In this document: piece after piece, positions 45,984 through 54,757 of the stretch
Layout of the letters: every line of letters begins with the position of its first letter
Numbering within the stretch: position 1 is the first letter of the stretch
NCBI RefSeq assembly: GCF_007990755.1
Contig: NZ_BJXA01000007.1
Coordinates: 62,001-126,000, forward strand
Direction: 5' to 3'
DNA: 64,000 nt
From: Nocardia ninae NBRC 108245
GTDB lineage: Bacteria > Actinomycetota > Actinomycetes > Mycobacteriales > Mycobacteriaceae
Program-made: the position numbers and the translations under genes
Notes under the pieces: generated by a model
The model's input: the letters and a program-made list of their open reading frames with translations, nothing else
What the model was told of the DNA's origin: nothing
Databases searched by the model: none

Positions 45984-46640
45984 TTACTTCAGTCGGATCC
46001 AGATCTGCTCGGCTCGGCCAAGTAGGCGGTTGTCGGCGCCGTAGACGGCGGTGGAGGAGAAGGCTTTACGGCCCTGTTCGCCGTGGCTCTCGCCGACGAC
46101 GACGCACTGTTCGCCGACCTCGGGGAGGTCGTGCACGGCGGCGGTCATGGAGCCGAGGAGGGCGGGGCGGTCGAACATATCGGGCAGCGACCAGCCGCCG
46201 GGGCAGTCCATCGCGGCCCACAGCACGGCGTGGCCGAGCGGGAGCGAGTCGTCGGGGATCCACGGTGCGGCCACCAGGCCGTCACCGACCGCGCCCGCCT
46301 CGATGCGCAGCCCGTCCGGGCGACCGCTGCCGCAGACGAAGCAGGACGCGAACATCTCGTTGCTCCGGTAGGAGCTCGCCGCCTCGGCCGCGGTCGCGAA
46401 GGGCACGGATGGCGGTGCGTCCCGGTCGAATTCGCCTATTCGGGATTCCGCTAGCAAGGTGTCGCCGTCGTACAACTCCCCCGCACGCACTTCGAGCGGC
46501 TTGTCCAGCGGCGGCGGGCTGCGCAGGATCACCGTGACCGCGGCATCCGCGTGCTGCTCGGCCAGCAGTCCACCCACGTAGCCGCCGTTGCCGGAATCGG
46601 GCGGGCCGTTGAATCGACTGGGGATCCGCAATGTCGCCAT
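45984..46640 (-). CDS. Hotdog-fold thioesterase-like protein
   Basis: 218 aa from ATG at 46640. The opening RFNGPPDSGNGGYVGGLLAE is the glycine-rich start of a thioesterase-like hotdog family; a second hotdog half appears near ALLGSMTAAVHDLP. CFVCGSGRP near residue 113 has a CxxC that could hold a metal, or simply be structural. TAGCGT (46654-46649 on the minus strand) lies eight bases upstream: probably leaderless. An acyl-CoA-type substrate is a family-based guess. Confidence 0.65.
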   Translation of the reverse strand: MATLRIPSRFNGPPDSGNGGYVGGLLAEQHADAAVTVILRSPPPLDKPLEVRAGELYDGDTLLAESRIGEFDRDAPPSVPFATAAEAASSYRSNEMFASCFVCGSGRPDGLRIEAGAVGDGLVAAPWIPDDSLPLGHAVLWAAMDCPGGWSLPDMFDRPALLGSMTAAVHDLPEVGEQCVVVGESHGEQGRKAFSSTAVYGADNRLLGRAEQIWIRLK

Positions 46641-47005
46641 AGTTCGCCACGCTAGCGAACCGGCGAACCGGCACCCGCGCACCCCCACCACGACCGAGGT
46701 CGGAACGGCCGCACCGCCAGTCCCCGAGAACACCGACACCGGCGTGCCGACCGCGGCGTCGAACTACAACGCACCGGCGGCCCGTGTTCGTCGCTGCGCA
46801 CGATGACCCGGTCACCTGACACCGCCGACCACCCGAGAAGCGGCCGCACCACCGACGTTCTCACCCCAAACCCTCGCCGAACGCACGTCGTCGACCCGCC
46901 GAGCGGTCGCACGCCCGGCCGAGGGGGAACTGGTGACGGCATCGCCCGAGAGAGCACACCACCAGTTCCCTTCCGCAAAGGATCGGAATTTGTTGCGTCC
47001 CTTTG
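46641..47005. other. Intergenic region; no gene seen
   Basis: Between the start of the hotdog gene and the end of add. Short frames on both strands (for example 46803-47027) are Arg/Pro/Thr-rich with no ribosome site. It contains the long hairpin at 46925-46970. Confidence 0.6.
46925..46970 (-). terminator. Stem-loop downstream of add
   Basis: Perfect 11-bp arms gggaactggtg and caccagttccc with a 24-nt loop, 36 bp past the add stop on the minus strand. There is no T-run, so it may act as a U-less terminator or an mRNA 3'-end protector. Confidence 0.5.
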
Positions 47006-48103
47006 TTATCCGAGGAGCACCGCGTAGCCGGGCTTGATGATGTCGTCGATGATGCGCAGCCGCTCCGGGAACGGGATGAACGCCGACTTCATCGCGTTGA
47101 TGGTGAAGCGCTCCAGATCGGTCCAGCCGTAGCCGAAGGTGTCGGAGAGCTTGAGCATTTCCTGGCTCATGGTGGTGTCGCTCATCAAACGGTTGTCGGT
47201 GTTCACCGTGACGCGGAAGCGCAACCGGGCCAGCAGGTCGAACGGGTGCTTGTCCAGCGAGGGCACCGCACCGGTCTGCACGTTCGACGACGGACACAAC
47301 TCGAGCGGAATACGCATGTCGCGCACGTAATTCGCGACGAGGCCCAGGCGCGCGTCCTCGATCGCACCGGGCACGCTGATGTCGTCGGTGATCCGCACGC
47401 CGTGGCCGAGCCGGTCACAGCCGCAGAACGCCAGCGCCTCGTGGATCGACGGCAAGCCGAACGCCTCACCCGCGTGAATGGTGAAGTGCGCGCTGTTGGC
47501 TCGCATGTATTCGAAGGCGTCGAGGTGCCTGCTGGGCGGGTACCCGGCCTCCGCGCCCGCGATGTCGAAGCCGCCGACGCCCTGGTCGCGGAAGCGCACG
47601 GTGAGTTCGGCGATCTCGCGCGAGCGTGCCGCGTGCCGCATGGCGGTGAGCAGGCAGGTGACCACGATCGGCCGTCCGGCCGCGGCGGCCGCCGCCTCGC
47701 CCTCGCGGAACCCCGCCAGGGTGTGTTCCACCACTTCGTCGAGCGTCAATCCCCGTTCCAGGTGTTGTTCGGGAGCGAAGCGCACCTCGGCGTACACCAC
47801 GCCGTCGGCGGACAGGTCCTCCGCGCATTCCCGGGCGACCCGGCGCAGGCCCTCCGGCGTCTGCATGACGGCGACGGTGTGCGCGAAGGTCTCCAGATAC
47901 AGCTCCAGCGAGCCACTGTCGGCCGCGTCCCGGAACCAGTTGGCAAGTGCTACCTCATCGTTGGCGGGTAGGTCCTCGTAACCACACTCGGCGGCCAGCT
48001 CCAGCACCGTGGCAGGCCGTAGACCACCGTCGAGGTGGTCGTGCAGCAGCGCTTTTGGCGCCTGGCGGATCGAGGCAAGGGTCAATGCGGTCGGTCCAGT
48101 CAT
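47006..48103 (-). CDS. add: Adenosine deaminase
   Basis: 365 aa. Zinc and catalytic motifs in order: HDHLDGG (residues about 21-27), HAGEA near 213, GHGVR near 247, and NTDNRLMS near 313, where the second acidic residue of the usual TDD is Asn, a change I recall in mycobacterial homologues. It deaminates adenosine and deoxyadenosine to inosine forms, which PunA then cleaves. ATG at 48103 with TACCGT (48115-48110 on the minus strand) six bases upstream: probably leaderless. Confidence 0.95.
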   Translation of the reverse strand: MTGPTALTLASIRQAPKALLHDHLDGGLRPATVLELAAECGYEDLPANDEVALANWFRDAADSGSLELYLETFAHTVAVMQTPEGLRRVARECAEDLSADGVVYAEVRFAPEQHLERGLTLDEVVEHTLAGFREGEAAAAAAGRPIVVTCLLTAMRHAARSREIAELTVRFRDQGVGGFDIAGAEAGYPPSRHLDAFEYMRANSAHFTIHAGEAFGLPSIHEALAFCGCDRLGHGVRITDDISVPGAIEDARLGLVANYVRDMRIPLELCPSSNVQTGAVPSLDKHPFDLLARLRFRVTVNTDNRLMSDTTMSQEMLKLSDTFGYGWTDLERFTINAMKSAFIPFPERLRIIDDIIKPGYAVLLG

Positions 48104-48495
48104 GTAACGACGGTAGCCGCACCGCGCCGGAACGGCACCAGACTGCTGAAGTGGCAACCATCTCGTTGCCCGACCACCCCGCGCCGTCCCACACCCGGAC
48201 ACCAACCGCCCGCACCGCGCACCCCGCTGACCTCCGATAACAACCGATATGTGCGGTCCAGAACACACGTCTATACCGGCGCGTGAGATCACTGACGATC
48301 TGCGGCGCACACCAATTCACGTGCCCCGTCCCCGACTCCGTGCGGATTTGCCCTCAGCTATCGCCGAGCTTGCCTGGAGTTCCATGCTCGAGGCACCTGG
48401 CTTCGCGATTTACCGAGTGGTCATTATCTTGCGCCGTCGACCATCAGCTGCCAGAAACGCCGCGCCGCAGGCAGATTCGCGGACTGCGAGCGAGG
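48104..48495. other. Intergenic region between deoA and add; no gene seen
   Basis: Both flanking genes are on the minus strand, so this gap holds the add promoter and any deoA terminator. Longer frames crossing it are extensions of shadow frames in neighbouring genes. No inverted repeat stood out. Confidence 0.55.
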
Positions 48496-49785
48496 TCAGG
48501 CGTCGATGCGGCCGAGTATCAGTGGGGTCGAAGGCTTTTCGGCCGACTCACCCACGGCGAAGGCATCCTGCAGCGCGGCTCGGGCACCGGCGAAAGCCTC
48601 CGGTGTATCGGTGTGCAATGTCAGCAAGGGCTGGCCAGCGGTCACCGAATCGCCTGGCTTGGCATGCATTTCGATGCCCGCCCCGGCCTGAACCGGATCA
48701 CCCTGCCGGGCCCGGCCCGCGCCGAGACGCCATGCGGCGATGCCAACGCCCATGGCATCGAGGCGGGTCAGCACGCCGTCGTGCTCGGCGCGCACGACCT
48801 CGGTGTGCCGCGCCGTCGGCAGCGGCGCGTCGGGGTCGCCGCCCTGGGCGCGAACCATCGCGCGCCACTGGTCCATTGCCCGACCGTCGGCGAGCACGTC
48901 GGCCGGGTCGGTGTCCAGGCCCGCCAGAGCGACCATCTCCCGTGCCAGCGTGATGGTGAGTTCGACGATGTCGGCGGGCCCTCCGCCTGCCAGCACCTCG
49001 ACCGACTCGGCGACTTCGAGAGCGTTGCCCGCGGTGCGGCCGAGCGGGGTGTCCATCGCGGTCAGCAACGCCACCGTTCGCACCCCGGCATCAGTGCCCA
49101 ATTCGACCATAGCCGTAGCCAATTCGCGGGCACCGTCGAGCGTTTTCAGGAAGGCGCCCGCGCCGACCTTTACGTCCAGCACCAATGCGGCGGTGCCCTC
49201 GGCGATCTTCTTGCTCATGATCGAGCTGGCGATCAGCGGAATGGATTCGACCGTGCCGGTGACGTCGCGCAGCGCGTAGAGCCGCTTGTCGGCTGGTGCG
49301 AGATCGGCACCCGCCGCGCACACCACCGCGCCGATCGCGGGGTCGGCGAGGATCTCGCGCATGCGCGGCACCGAGACGTCGGCCTGCCAACCTGGAATGG
49401 CTTCCAGCTTGTCGAGCGTGCCACCGGTGTGCCCGAGCCCGCGCCCGGACAGCTGCGGCACCGCGGCGCCGCAGGCCGCGACCAGCGGTGCCAGCGGCAG
49501 CGTGATCTTGTCCCCCACCCCGCCGGTCGAATGCTTGTCGACGGTCGGGCGCGGCAGATCGGTGAAGTCCAGCCGACTGCCCGACGCGATCATCGCGCCG
49601 GTCCAGCGCGCCGTCTCCCGCCGCGTCATCCCGCGCCACACGATCGCCATCGCCAGCGCCGACATCTGTTCGTCGGCCACCGCTCCCCGGGTGAAGCCAT
49701 CGACCACCCAGTCGATCTGCGCGTCCGACAGCTCGCCGCCGTCCCGCTTGGTCGTAATGATCGAAACCGCGTCCAGTGCCGTCAC
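48496..49785 (-). CDS. deoA: Thymidine phosphorylase
   Basis: 429 aa from GTG at 49785, just before the conserved TKRDGGELSD; a frame start at 49851 would add 22 residues of low likelihood. Motifs: KHSTGGVGDK near 82 (phosphate site), then GRGLGHTGGTLDKLEAIPG, the pyrimidine phosphorylase signature; C-terminal biotinyl-like domain. It splits thymidine and deoxyuridine to base plus deoxyribose-1-phosphate. It lies in the add-deoA-cdd salvage block, all on the minus strand but separated by gaps, so separate promoters are likely. Confidence 0.95.
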   Translation of the reverse strand: MTALDAVSIITTKRDGGELSDAQIDWVVDGFTRGAVADEQMSALAMAIVWRGMTRRETARWTGAMIASGSRLDFTDLPRPTVDKHSTGGVGDKITLPLAPLVAACGAAVPQLSGRGLGHTGGTLDKLEAIPGWQADVSVPRMREILADPAIGAVVCAAGADLAPADKRLYALRDVTGTVESIPLIASSIMSKKIAEGTAALVLDVKVGAGAFLKTLDGARELATAMVELGTDAGVRTVALLTAMDTPLGRTAGNALEVAESVEVLAGGGPADIVELTITLAREMVALAGLDTDPADVLADGRAMDQWRAMVRAQGGDPDAPLPTARHTEVVRAEHDGVLTRLDAMGVGIAAWRLGAGRARQGDPVQAGAGIEMHAKPGDSVTAGQPLLTLHTDTPEAFAGARAALQDAFAVGESAEKPSTPLILGRIDA

Positions 49786-49884
49786 ATTCGCCAGTCTGGC
49801 ATGAGAACCGAGCCAAGTCTGGTTCTTGTCGGACAGGTTCGATAGCCTCACCGCATCAATCTTTCGAGGGGCTAGGGGGCATCA

Positions 49885-50118
49885 ATGACATCCGCACACA
49901 TCGACCGCCGCGTGGGGAAGCTCGAAGCGCCGGTGGCCGACATCGAGGACACGCACGGCGACGCGCTGTACGACCTGAAGCGGGAGGTCTGCGAAGTCAG
50001 GATCGTGCAGAAACGCAGCTTCGCGCTGCTCTTGGAGTACATCGGCATCCCGCCGAACCGCGTAGCAGAGATCACCACCGCGGCCGAAGTCGACGCGGCA
50101 CTCGACGCGGACTGCTGA
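49885..50118 (+). CDS. Small coiled-coil protein, tandem copy A
   Basis: 77 aa, no family recognised. The N-terminal heptad-like helix (HIDRRVGKLEAPVADIEDTHGDALYDLKRE) is followed by LLLEYIGIPPNR and the tail VDAALDADC. The next gene repeats this layout, and both end in the same last seven residues, ALDADC preceded by A. It is inserted between deoA and cdd on the opposite strand. Cytoplasmic, with no signal. AGGGGGC lies before the ATG. Role unknown. Confidence 0.68.
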   Translation: MTSAHIDRRVGKLEAPVADIEDTHGDALYDLKREVCEVRIVQKRSFALLLEYIGIPPNRVAEITTAAEVDAALDADC

Positions 50119-50126
50119 CGCCGACG

Positions 50127-50396
50127 ATGACATCCATACACATCGAACACCGTGTGGCGATGCTGGAGACACGGGTCACTGACATCGAAGACACGCACAG
50201 CGAGTCGCTCTACCAACTCACCAGAAGTAGTGCTGGCTGCCGGATCGAGACCGGCAGGCTGATCGACCACGCCAACAGCGTGAGTCGAGCTTTCACGCTG
50301 ATCATGGAACGGCTGGGGATTCCACCGATCCAGTTCCCGCCGGTGGCTCGTGCCACCGAAGCCGAGATCGACGCGGCGCTCGACGCGGACTGCTGA
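50127..50396 (+). CDS. Small coiled-coil protein, tandem copy B
   Basis: 89 aa, 8 bp after copy A. Shared points: MTSxHIxxRVxxLExxVxDIEDTH at the N-terminus, LGIPP in the second half and AALDADC at the end. Copy B has about 12 extra residues in the middle (SSAGCRIETGRLIDHANSVS). The 3' ends are nearly identical in DNA too, which supports a tandem duplication. C-terminal Cys in both could allow covalent dimers. No function known. Confidence 0.68.
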   Translation: MTSIHIEHRVAMLETRVTDIEDTHSESLYQLTRSSAGCRIETGRLIDHANSVSRAFTLIMERLGIPPIQFPPVARATEAEIDAALDADC

Positions 50397-50408
50397 AGCC
50401 TGCGCCGG

Positions 50409-50810
50409 TCACACCTGGCCGGCGTCCAGGTCGTCGGGGCCGAAGGCATGGGGTAGCAAGTCGCGGAGCGGAACGGGTCCGTCCTTGTGGTCGACCAGAA
50501 GGTCGGGTCCACCGTGTTCGTAGAGGAGTTGGCGGCAGCGCCCGCAGGGCATCAGAATTTCGCCGCGGGAATCGGTGACCGAGATGGCCAGCAACCGGCC
50601 GCCCCCGCCCGAATGCAAGTTACCGACGAGTACACATTCGGCACACAGGCCCAATCCATATGAGACATTTTCCACATTGCAACCGCTCACAATTCGGCCG
50701 TCGGCGCTGAGAGCCGCCGCACCGACCGGAAACCGCGAGTACGGCGCATAGGCGTTGTGCATAACTTGAATCGCGTTGTCGTGCAGGGATTTCCAGTCGA
50801 TTTGCGACAT
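50409..50810 (-). CDS. cdd: Cytidine deaminase
   Basis: 133 aa, homotetrameric type. Zinc site: CAECVLVG near residue 55 (Cys and catalytic Glu) and PCGRCRQLL near 90. Substrate loop PYSRFPVGAA and CNVENVSYG. It deaminates cytidine and deoxycytidine to the uridine forms. ATG at 50810 with AGAGG seven bases upstream. A candidate iron box (50881-50899) lies about 70 bp upstream in the gap shared with sdhC. Confidence 0.94.
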   Translation of the reverse strand: MSQIDWKSLHDNAIQVMHNAYAPYSRFPVGAAALSADGRIVSGCNVENVSYGLGLCAECVLVGNLHSGGGGRLLAISVTDSRGEILMPCGRCRQLLYEHGGPDLLVDHKDGPVPLRDLLPHAFGPDDLDAGQV

Positions 50811-50880
50811 CGGGAACCTCTTCTGGAGCAAGCCGAACCAGGCCGTGCGGGGCCCTCGCAGGAACCCTTCACACATCAAG

Positions 50881-50899
50881 AAAGGTAAACCTAACCCGC
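50881..50899. promoter_or_regulatory. Possible IdeR/DtxR-type iron box
   Basis: The 19-mer aaaggtaaacctaacccgc matches 14 of 19 positions of the IdeR consensus (TWAGGTWAGSCTWACCTWA) as I recall it. It lies between divergent cdd and sdhC, about 70 bp from cdd and 190 bp from sdhC. The left half is good, the right end poor. Confidence 0.3.
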
Positions 50900-51087
50900 C
50901 AGACTGTAGCGCAACGCACGGCACGCCGAATTAGTTCCGGCAAACCTAGAGGATTAGAGTCCAGAACAGATCGGTTCAGGTTCCCGGCAGCGGGCCGCAG
51001 CGCAGCCACCTGGGCATTTGCGCCCAACGCAGCCGGCCTCGGATCAATGAACCGGGTCCATCAACGACGTTGGAGGCACCGCACTCT

Positions 51088-51486
51088 ATGACCACGATAG
51101 AAGCTCCGGCACAGCCGAAGCGGAAGACGCTGTACCGAGGCGACCCTGGCATGTGGTCCTGGGCGCTGCACCGGATCACCGGTGTCACCATCTTCTTCTT
51201 CCTCTTCGTGCACGTCTTGGATACCGCGCTGGTCCGGGTCAGCCCGGACACCTACAACCGGGCCATCGAGACCTACAAGAGCCCCATCGTCGCGCTGATG
51301 GAAATGGGACTGGTCGTCTGCGTCCTGTTCCACGGATTCAACGGCGTCCGCGTGATCCTGATCGACTTCTGGGCCAAGGGCCCGAAGTACCAGCGCGTGA
51401 TGCTCTGGGTCGTTCTCGCGGTGGTGTTCGTGCTGGCCGCGCCCGCGATCGGGCGCATGTTCTTCTACTTGTTCACGGAGCACTGA
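51088..51486 (+). CDS. sdhC: Succinate dehydrogenase cytochrome b556 subunit
   Basis: 132 aa from ATG at 51088 (GGAGG 11 bases upstream). Three membrane spans at about 27-50, 66-85 and 105-125; WSWALHRITGV carries the Ser/Arg quinone region and HVLDTAL/LFHGFNGVR the candidate haem His residues. It anchors the complex and, with SdhD, forms the quinone site. It is separated from sdhD by the 84-bp mini-ORF repeat. Confidence 0.93.
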   Translation: MTTIEAPAQPKRKTLYRGDPGMWSWALHRITGVTIFFFLFVHVLDTALVRVSPDTYNRAIETYKSPIVALMEMGLVVCVLFHGFNGVRVILIDFWAKGPKYQRVMLWVVLAVVFVLAAPAIGRMFFYLFTEH

Positions 51487-51488
51487 CA

Positions 51489-51572
51489 ATGAGCGCGCGA
51501 AGCGAGCGAACAATTAACACAGCCGCCTGTGCGGTCATGCCGGCACCGAGCGTCAGCGAGGTAGAGGCATGA
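51489..51572 (+). repeat. 84-bp mini-ORF repeat, copy 2, inside the sdh operon
   Basis: Encodes 27 aa beginning MSARSERT and ending SVSEVEA. Its ATG is 2 bp after the sdhC stop and its TGA overlaps the sdhD ATG (ATGA). The length is exactly that of copy 1, with 15 base differences. The tail GAGGTAGAGGC is the sdhD ribosome site. It links translation of sdhC and sdhD. Confidence 0.85.
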
Positions 51573-52000
51573 GCGCACCTGTTCTCGGTAAGTCTTACGA
51601 CAGGCCGGCCAGCTTGGACTCGCCGCGCTCGCCACGTGCCCGCGCGAACAACAATTTCGAGAAGTACGCGTGGCTGTTCATGCGCTTCTCCGGCCTGCTG
51701 CTGATCATTCTGGTGCTCGGCCACATGTCGATCATGCTGCTGCTCGACGGCGGCGTGAAGCGGCTCAACTTCGGCTTCGTCGCCGGCCGCTGGGCCAGCC
51801 CGTTCTGGCAGCTGTGGGATCTGTCCATGCTCTGGCTGGCCCAGCTGCACGGCGGCAACGGCCTGCGCACGGTGATCGCGGACTACTCCCGCAAGGACTC
51901 GACTCGATTCTGGCTGAACACGCTGCTGGCCATCTCGATGATCCTGATCCTGGCCGTCGGCACCTACGTCATCTTCACCTTCGACCCCAACATCAGTTAG
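51569..52000 (+). CDS. sdhD: Succinate dehydrogenase membrane anchor subunit
   Basis: 143 aa. Three membrane spans (about 35-58, 80-98, 115-138). WLFMRFSGLLLIILVLGHMS holds a conserved Arg/Ser and a likely haem-binding His. The start is fixed by the ATGA overlap with the repeat mini-ORF and its GAGGTAGAGG. It partners SdhC; sdhA follows after 15 bp. Confidence 0.93.
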   Translation: MSAPVLGKSYDRPASLDSPRSPRARANNNFEKYAWLFMRFSGLLLIILVLGHMSIMLLLDGGVKRLNFGFVAGRWASPFWQLWDLSMLWLAQLHGGNGLRTVIADYSRKDSTRFWLNTLLAISMILILAVGTYVIFTFDPNIS

Positions 52001-52015
52001 GAACAGGCCACTCCG

Positions 52016-53782
52016 ATGAGTGAATCGCGGATTCAGGAGCATCGCTACGACGTCGTGATCGTCGGTGCCGGTGGCGCCGGCATGCGCGCGGCGATCGAGG
52101 CAGGGCCCCGGGCGCGCACCGCCGTCCTGACCAAGCTCTACCCGACCCGCAGCCACACCGGCGCGGCGCAGGGTGGCATGTGCGCCGCACTGGCGAATGT
52201 CGAAGAAGACAACTGGGAATGGCACACCTTCGACACCGTCAAGGGTGGCGACTACCTGGTGGACCAGGATGCCGCGGAGATCATGGCCAAGGAGGCCATC
52301 GACGCGGTGATGGACCTGGAGAAGATGGGCCTGCCGTTCAACCGGACCCCCGAGGGCAAGATCGACCAGCGCCGCTTCGGTGGGCACACCCGCGACCACG
52401 GCAAGGCGCCGGTGCGCCGCGCGTGTTACGCCGCCGACCGCACCGGCCACATGATCCTGCAGACGCTGTACCAGAACTGCGTCAAGCACGACGTGGAGTT
52501 CTACAACGAGTTCTACGTGCTCGACCTGGTGATGAGCGAGACCGACCGCGGTCAGGTCGCGACCGGCGTGGTGGCCTACGAGCTGGCCACCGGCGACATC
52601 CACGTCTTCCACGCGAAGTCGATCGTGTTCGCCACCGGCGGCTCGGGCCGGATGTACAAGACCACCTCGAACGCGCACACGCTGACCGGCGACGGCATGG
52701 CGATCGTGTTCCGCAAGGGTCTGCCGCTGGAGGACATGGAGTTCCACCAGTTCCATCCGACAGGCCTGGCCGGGCTCGGCATCCTCATCTCCGAGGCCGT
52801 CCGCGGCGAGGGCGGCATCCTGCGCAACGCCAGCGGCGAGCGGTTCATGGAGCGCTACGCCCCCACCATCAAGGACCTCGCGCCGCGTGACATCGTCGCC
52901 CGCTCGATGGTGCTCGAGGTGCTCGAGGGCCGCGGCGCCGGACCGAACAAGGACTACGTCTACATCGACGTGACCCACCTCGGCGCGGACGTGCTCGAGG
53001 AGAAGCTGCCCGACATCACCGAGTTCGCCCGCACCTACCTCGGTGTCGACCCGGTGACCGAGCTGGTTCCGGTCATGCCGACCTGCCACTACGTGATGGG
53101 CGGCATCCCCACCAAGATCCGCGGTGAGGTGCTGCGCAACAACACCGACGTGGTGCCGGGCCTCTACGCGGCCGGTGAGTGCGCGTGCGTCTCGGTGCAC
53201 GGCTCCAACCGCCTCGGCACCAACTCGCTGCTCGACATCAACGTGTTCGGCCGCCGCGCGGGTATCGCCGCTGCGGAGTACGCGCACCGCACCGAGTTCG
53301 TGGAGATGCCGGAGCAGCCGGCGCGGATGGTGCAGGACTGGCTGGCGCTGATCCTGTCCGACCACGGCAACGAGCGGGTGGCCGACATCCGCACCGAGCT
53401 GCAGTACACGATGGACATGAACGCCGCCGTGTTCCGCACCGAGGACACCCTCAAGCAAGCCCTCACCGATATCCACGTGCTCAAGGAGCGCTACAGCCGG
53501 ATCACGGTGCAGGACAAGGGCAAGCGCTACAACAGCGACCTGCTCGAGGCCGTCGAGCTCGGCTTCCTGCTCGAGCTGGCCGAGGTCACCGTCGTCGGTG
53601 CGCTCAACCGGAAGGAATCGCGCGGCGGCCACGCCCGCGAGGACTACCCGGACCGCGACGACGTGAACTTCATGCGGCACACGATGGCCTACAAGGAGAG
53701 CCCGGATCTCATCTCGGATATCCGCCTCGACTTCAAGCCGGTGGTGCAGACCCGTTACGAGCCGATGGAGCGTAAGTACTGA
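52016..53782 (+). CDS. sdhA: Succinate dehydrogenase flavoprotein subunit
   Basis: 588 aa. FAD motif VVIVGAGGAGMRAA near residue 13; RSHTGAAQGG near 47 contains the His for covalent FAD; substrate-site HQFHPTGLAG near 246 and catalytic Arg region near 290. It oxidises succinate to fumarate in the TCA cycle and feeds the respiratory chain. sdhB starts within its stop codon (TGATG). Confidence 0.97.
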   Translation: MSESRIQEHRYDVVIVGAGGAGMRAAIEAGPRARTAVLTKLYPTRSHTGAAQGGMCAALANVEEDNWEWHTFDTVKGGDYLVDQDAAEIMAKEAIDAVMDLEKMGLPFNRTPEGKIDQRRFGGHTRDHGKAPVRRACYAADRTGHMILQTLYQNCVKHDVEFYNEFYVLDLVMSETDRGQVATGVVAYELATGDIHVFHAKSIVFATGGSGRMYKTTSNAHTLTGDGMAIVFRKGLPLEDMEFHQFHPTGLAGLGILISEAVRGEGGILRNASGERFMERYAPTIKDLAPRDIVARSMVLEVLEGRGAGPNKDYVYIDVTHLGADVLEEKLPDITEFARTYLGVDPVTELVPVMPTCHYVMGGIPTKIRGEVLRNNTDVVPGLYAAGECACVSVHGSNRLGTNSLLDINVFGRRAGIAAAEYAHRTEFVEMPEQPARMVQDWLALILSDHGNERVADIRTELQYTMDMNAAVFRTEDTLKQALTDIHVLKERYSRITVQDKGKRYNSDLLEAVELGFLLELAEVTVVGALNRKESRGGHAREDYPDRDDVNFMRHTMAYKESPDLISDIRLDFKPVVQTRYEPMERKY

Positions 53783-54555
53783 TGACTGCCGTACTCGAGA
53801 AGACACCCCCGGCCAAGCCCGCCCCGGTCCCCGAGGGCTCGGTGATGATCACCGTCAAGGTCGCCCGGTTCAATCCGGAGGACGACAAGGGCGCGCACTG
53901 GGAGTCGTTCCAGGTGCCGGTCCTGCCGACCGACCGTTTCCTCAACGTGCTCATCTACATCAAGTCCTACCTCGATGGCACGCTCACCTTCCGGCGCTCC
54001 TGCGCGCACGGTGTGTGTGGCTCCGACGCGATGCGGATCAACGGCGTGAACCGGTTGGCCTGCAAGGTCCTGATGAAGGACATGCTGCCCAAGGGCGGTA
54101 AGTCCATCACCATCTCCGTCGAGCCGATCCGCGGACTGCCCGTGGAGAAGGACCTCGTGGTGAACATGGAGCCGTTCTTCGACGCGTTCCGTGCCGTGAA
54201 GCCGTACCTGATGACCTCGGGTAACGAGCCGACCCGCGAGCGCATCCAGAGCCAAGCCGACCGCGCCCGCTTCGACGACACCACCAAGTGCATCCTGTGC
54301 GCCTGCTGCACCACCTCCTGCCCCGTGTACTGGAGCGACGGCAGCTACTTCGGCCCGGCCGCGATCGTGAACGCCCACCGCTTCATCTTCGACAGCCGCG
54401 ACGAAGGCGCCCGCGAACGCCTCGACATCCTCAACGACGTCGAAGGTGTCTGGCGCTGCCGCACCACCTTCAACTGCACCGACGCCTGCCCCCGCGGCAT
54501 CGAGGTCACCAAGGCCATCCAAGAAGTCAAGCGCGCACTCCTGTTCGCCCGCTGA
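53782..54555 (+). CDS. sdhB: Succinate dehydrogenase iron-sulfur subunit
   Basis: 257 aa. [2Fe-2S] ligands in RRSCAHGVCGSDAM and NRLAC near 75-95; the two further clusters use CILCACCTTSCPVYW near 172 and CRTTFNCTDACPRGI near 225. It carries electrons from SdhA to quinone. It overlaps the sdhA stop by one base and ends the operon before a hairpin. Confidence 0.97.
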   Translation: MTAVLEKTPPAKPAPVPEGSVMITVKVARFNPEDDKGAHWESFQVPVLPTDRFLNVLIYIKSYLDGTLTFRRSCAHGVCGSDAMRINGVNRLACKVLMKDMLPKGGKSITISVEPIRGLPVEKDLVVNMEPFFDAFRAVKPYLMTSGNEPTRERIQSQADRARFDDTTKCILCACCTTSCPVYWSDGSYFGPAAIVNAHRFIFDSRDEGARERLDILNDVEGVWRCRTTFNCTDACPRGIEVTKAIQEVKRALLFAR

Positions 54556-54570
54556 CCTTCCCCGGCACCC

Positions 54571-54606
54571 GAAGGCCGTCCGCATCGAAAGATGCAGGCG
54601 GCCTTC
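54571..54606 (+). terminator. Terminator hairpin of the sdh operon
   Basis: 16-bp stem with one mismatch and one G-T pair (left arm gaaggccgtccgcatc, loop gaaa), 15 bp after the sdhB stop. There is no strong T-run after it. Confidence 0.75.
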
Positions 54607-54757
54607 GCCGTTCGCACCCACCCGACTGACGCCTGCCAACTAATGGCACCGACGTTTCATCGATCGCGAGTCCACACTCATCCAGCGGTCGCTGCGCGAC
54701 GAATAGTTTCTGGCGTGATTGATTCGGTACGCCGCGATTGAGTCGACAGGGGTATGA

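Noticed and set aside
46803-47027. 74-codon plus-strand frame next to add
   Set aside because: Arg/Pro/Thr-rich, overlaps the hairpin and the add 3' end, no ribosome site.
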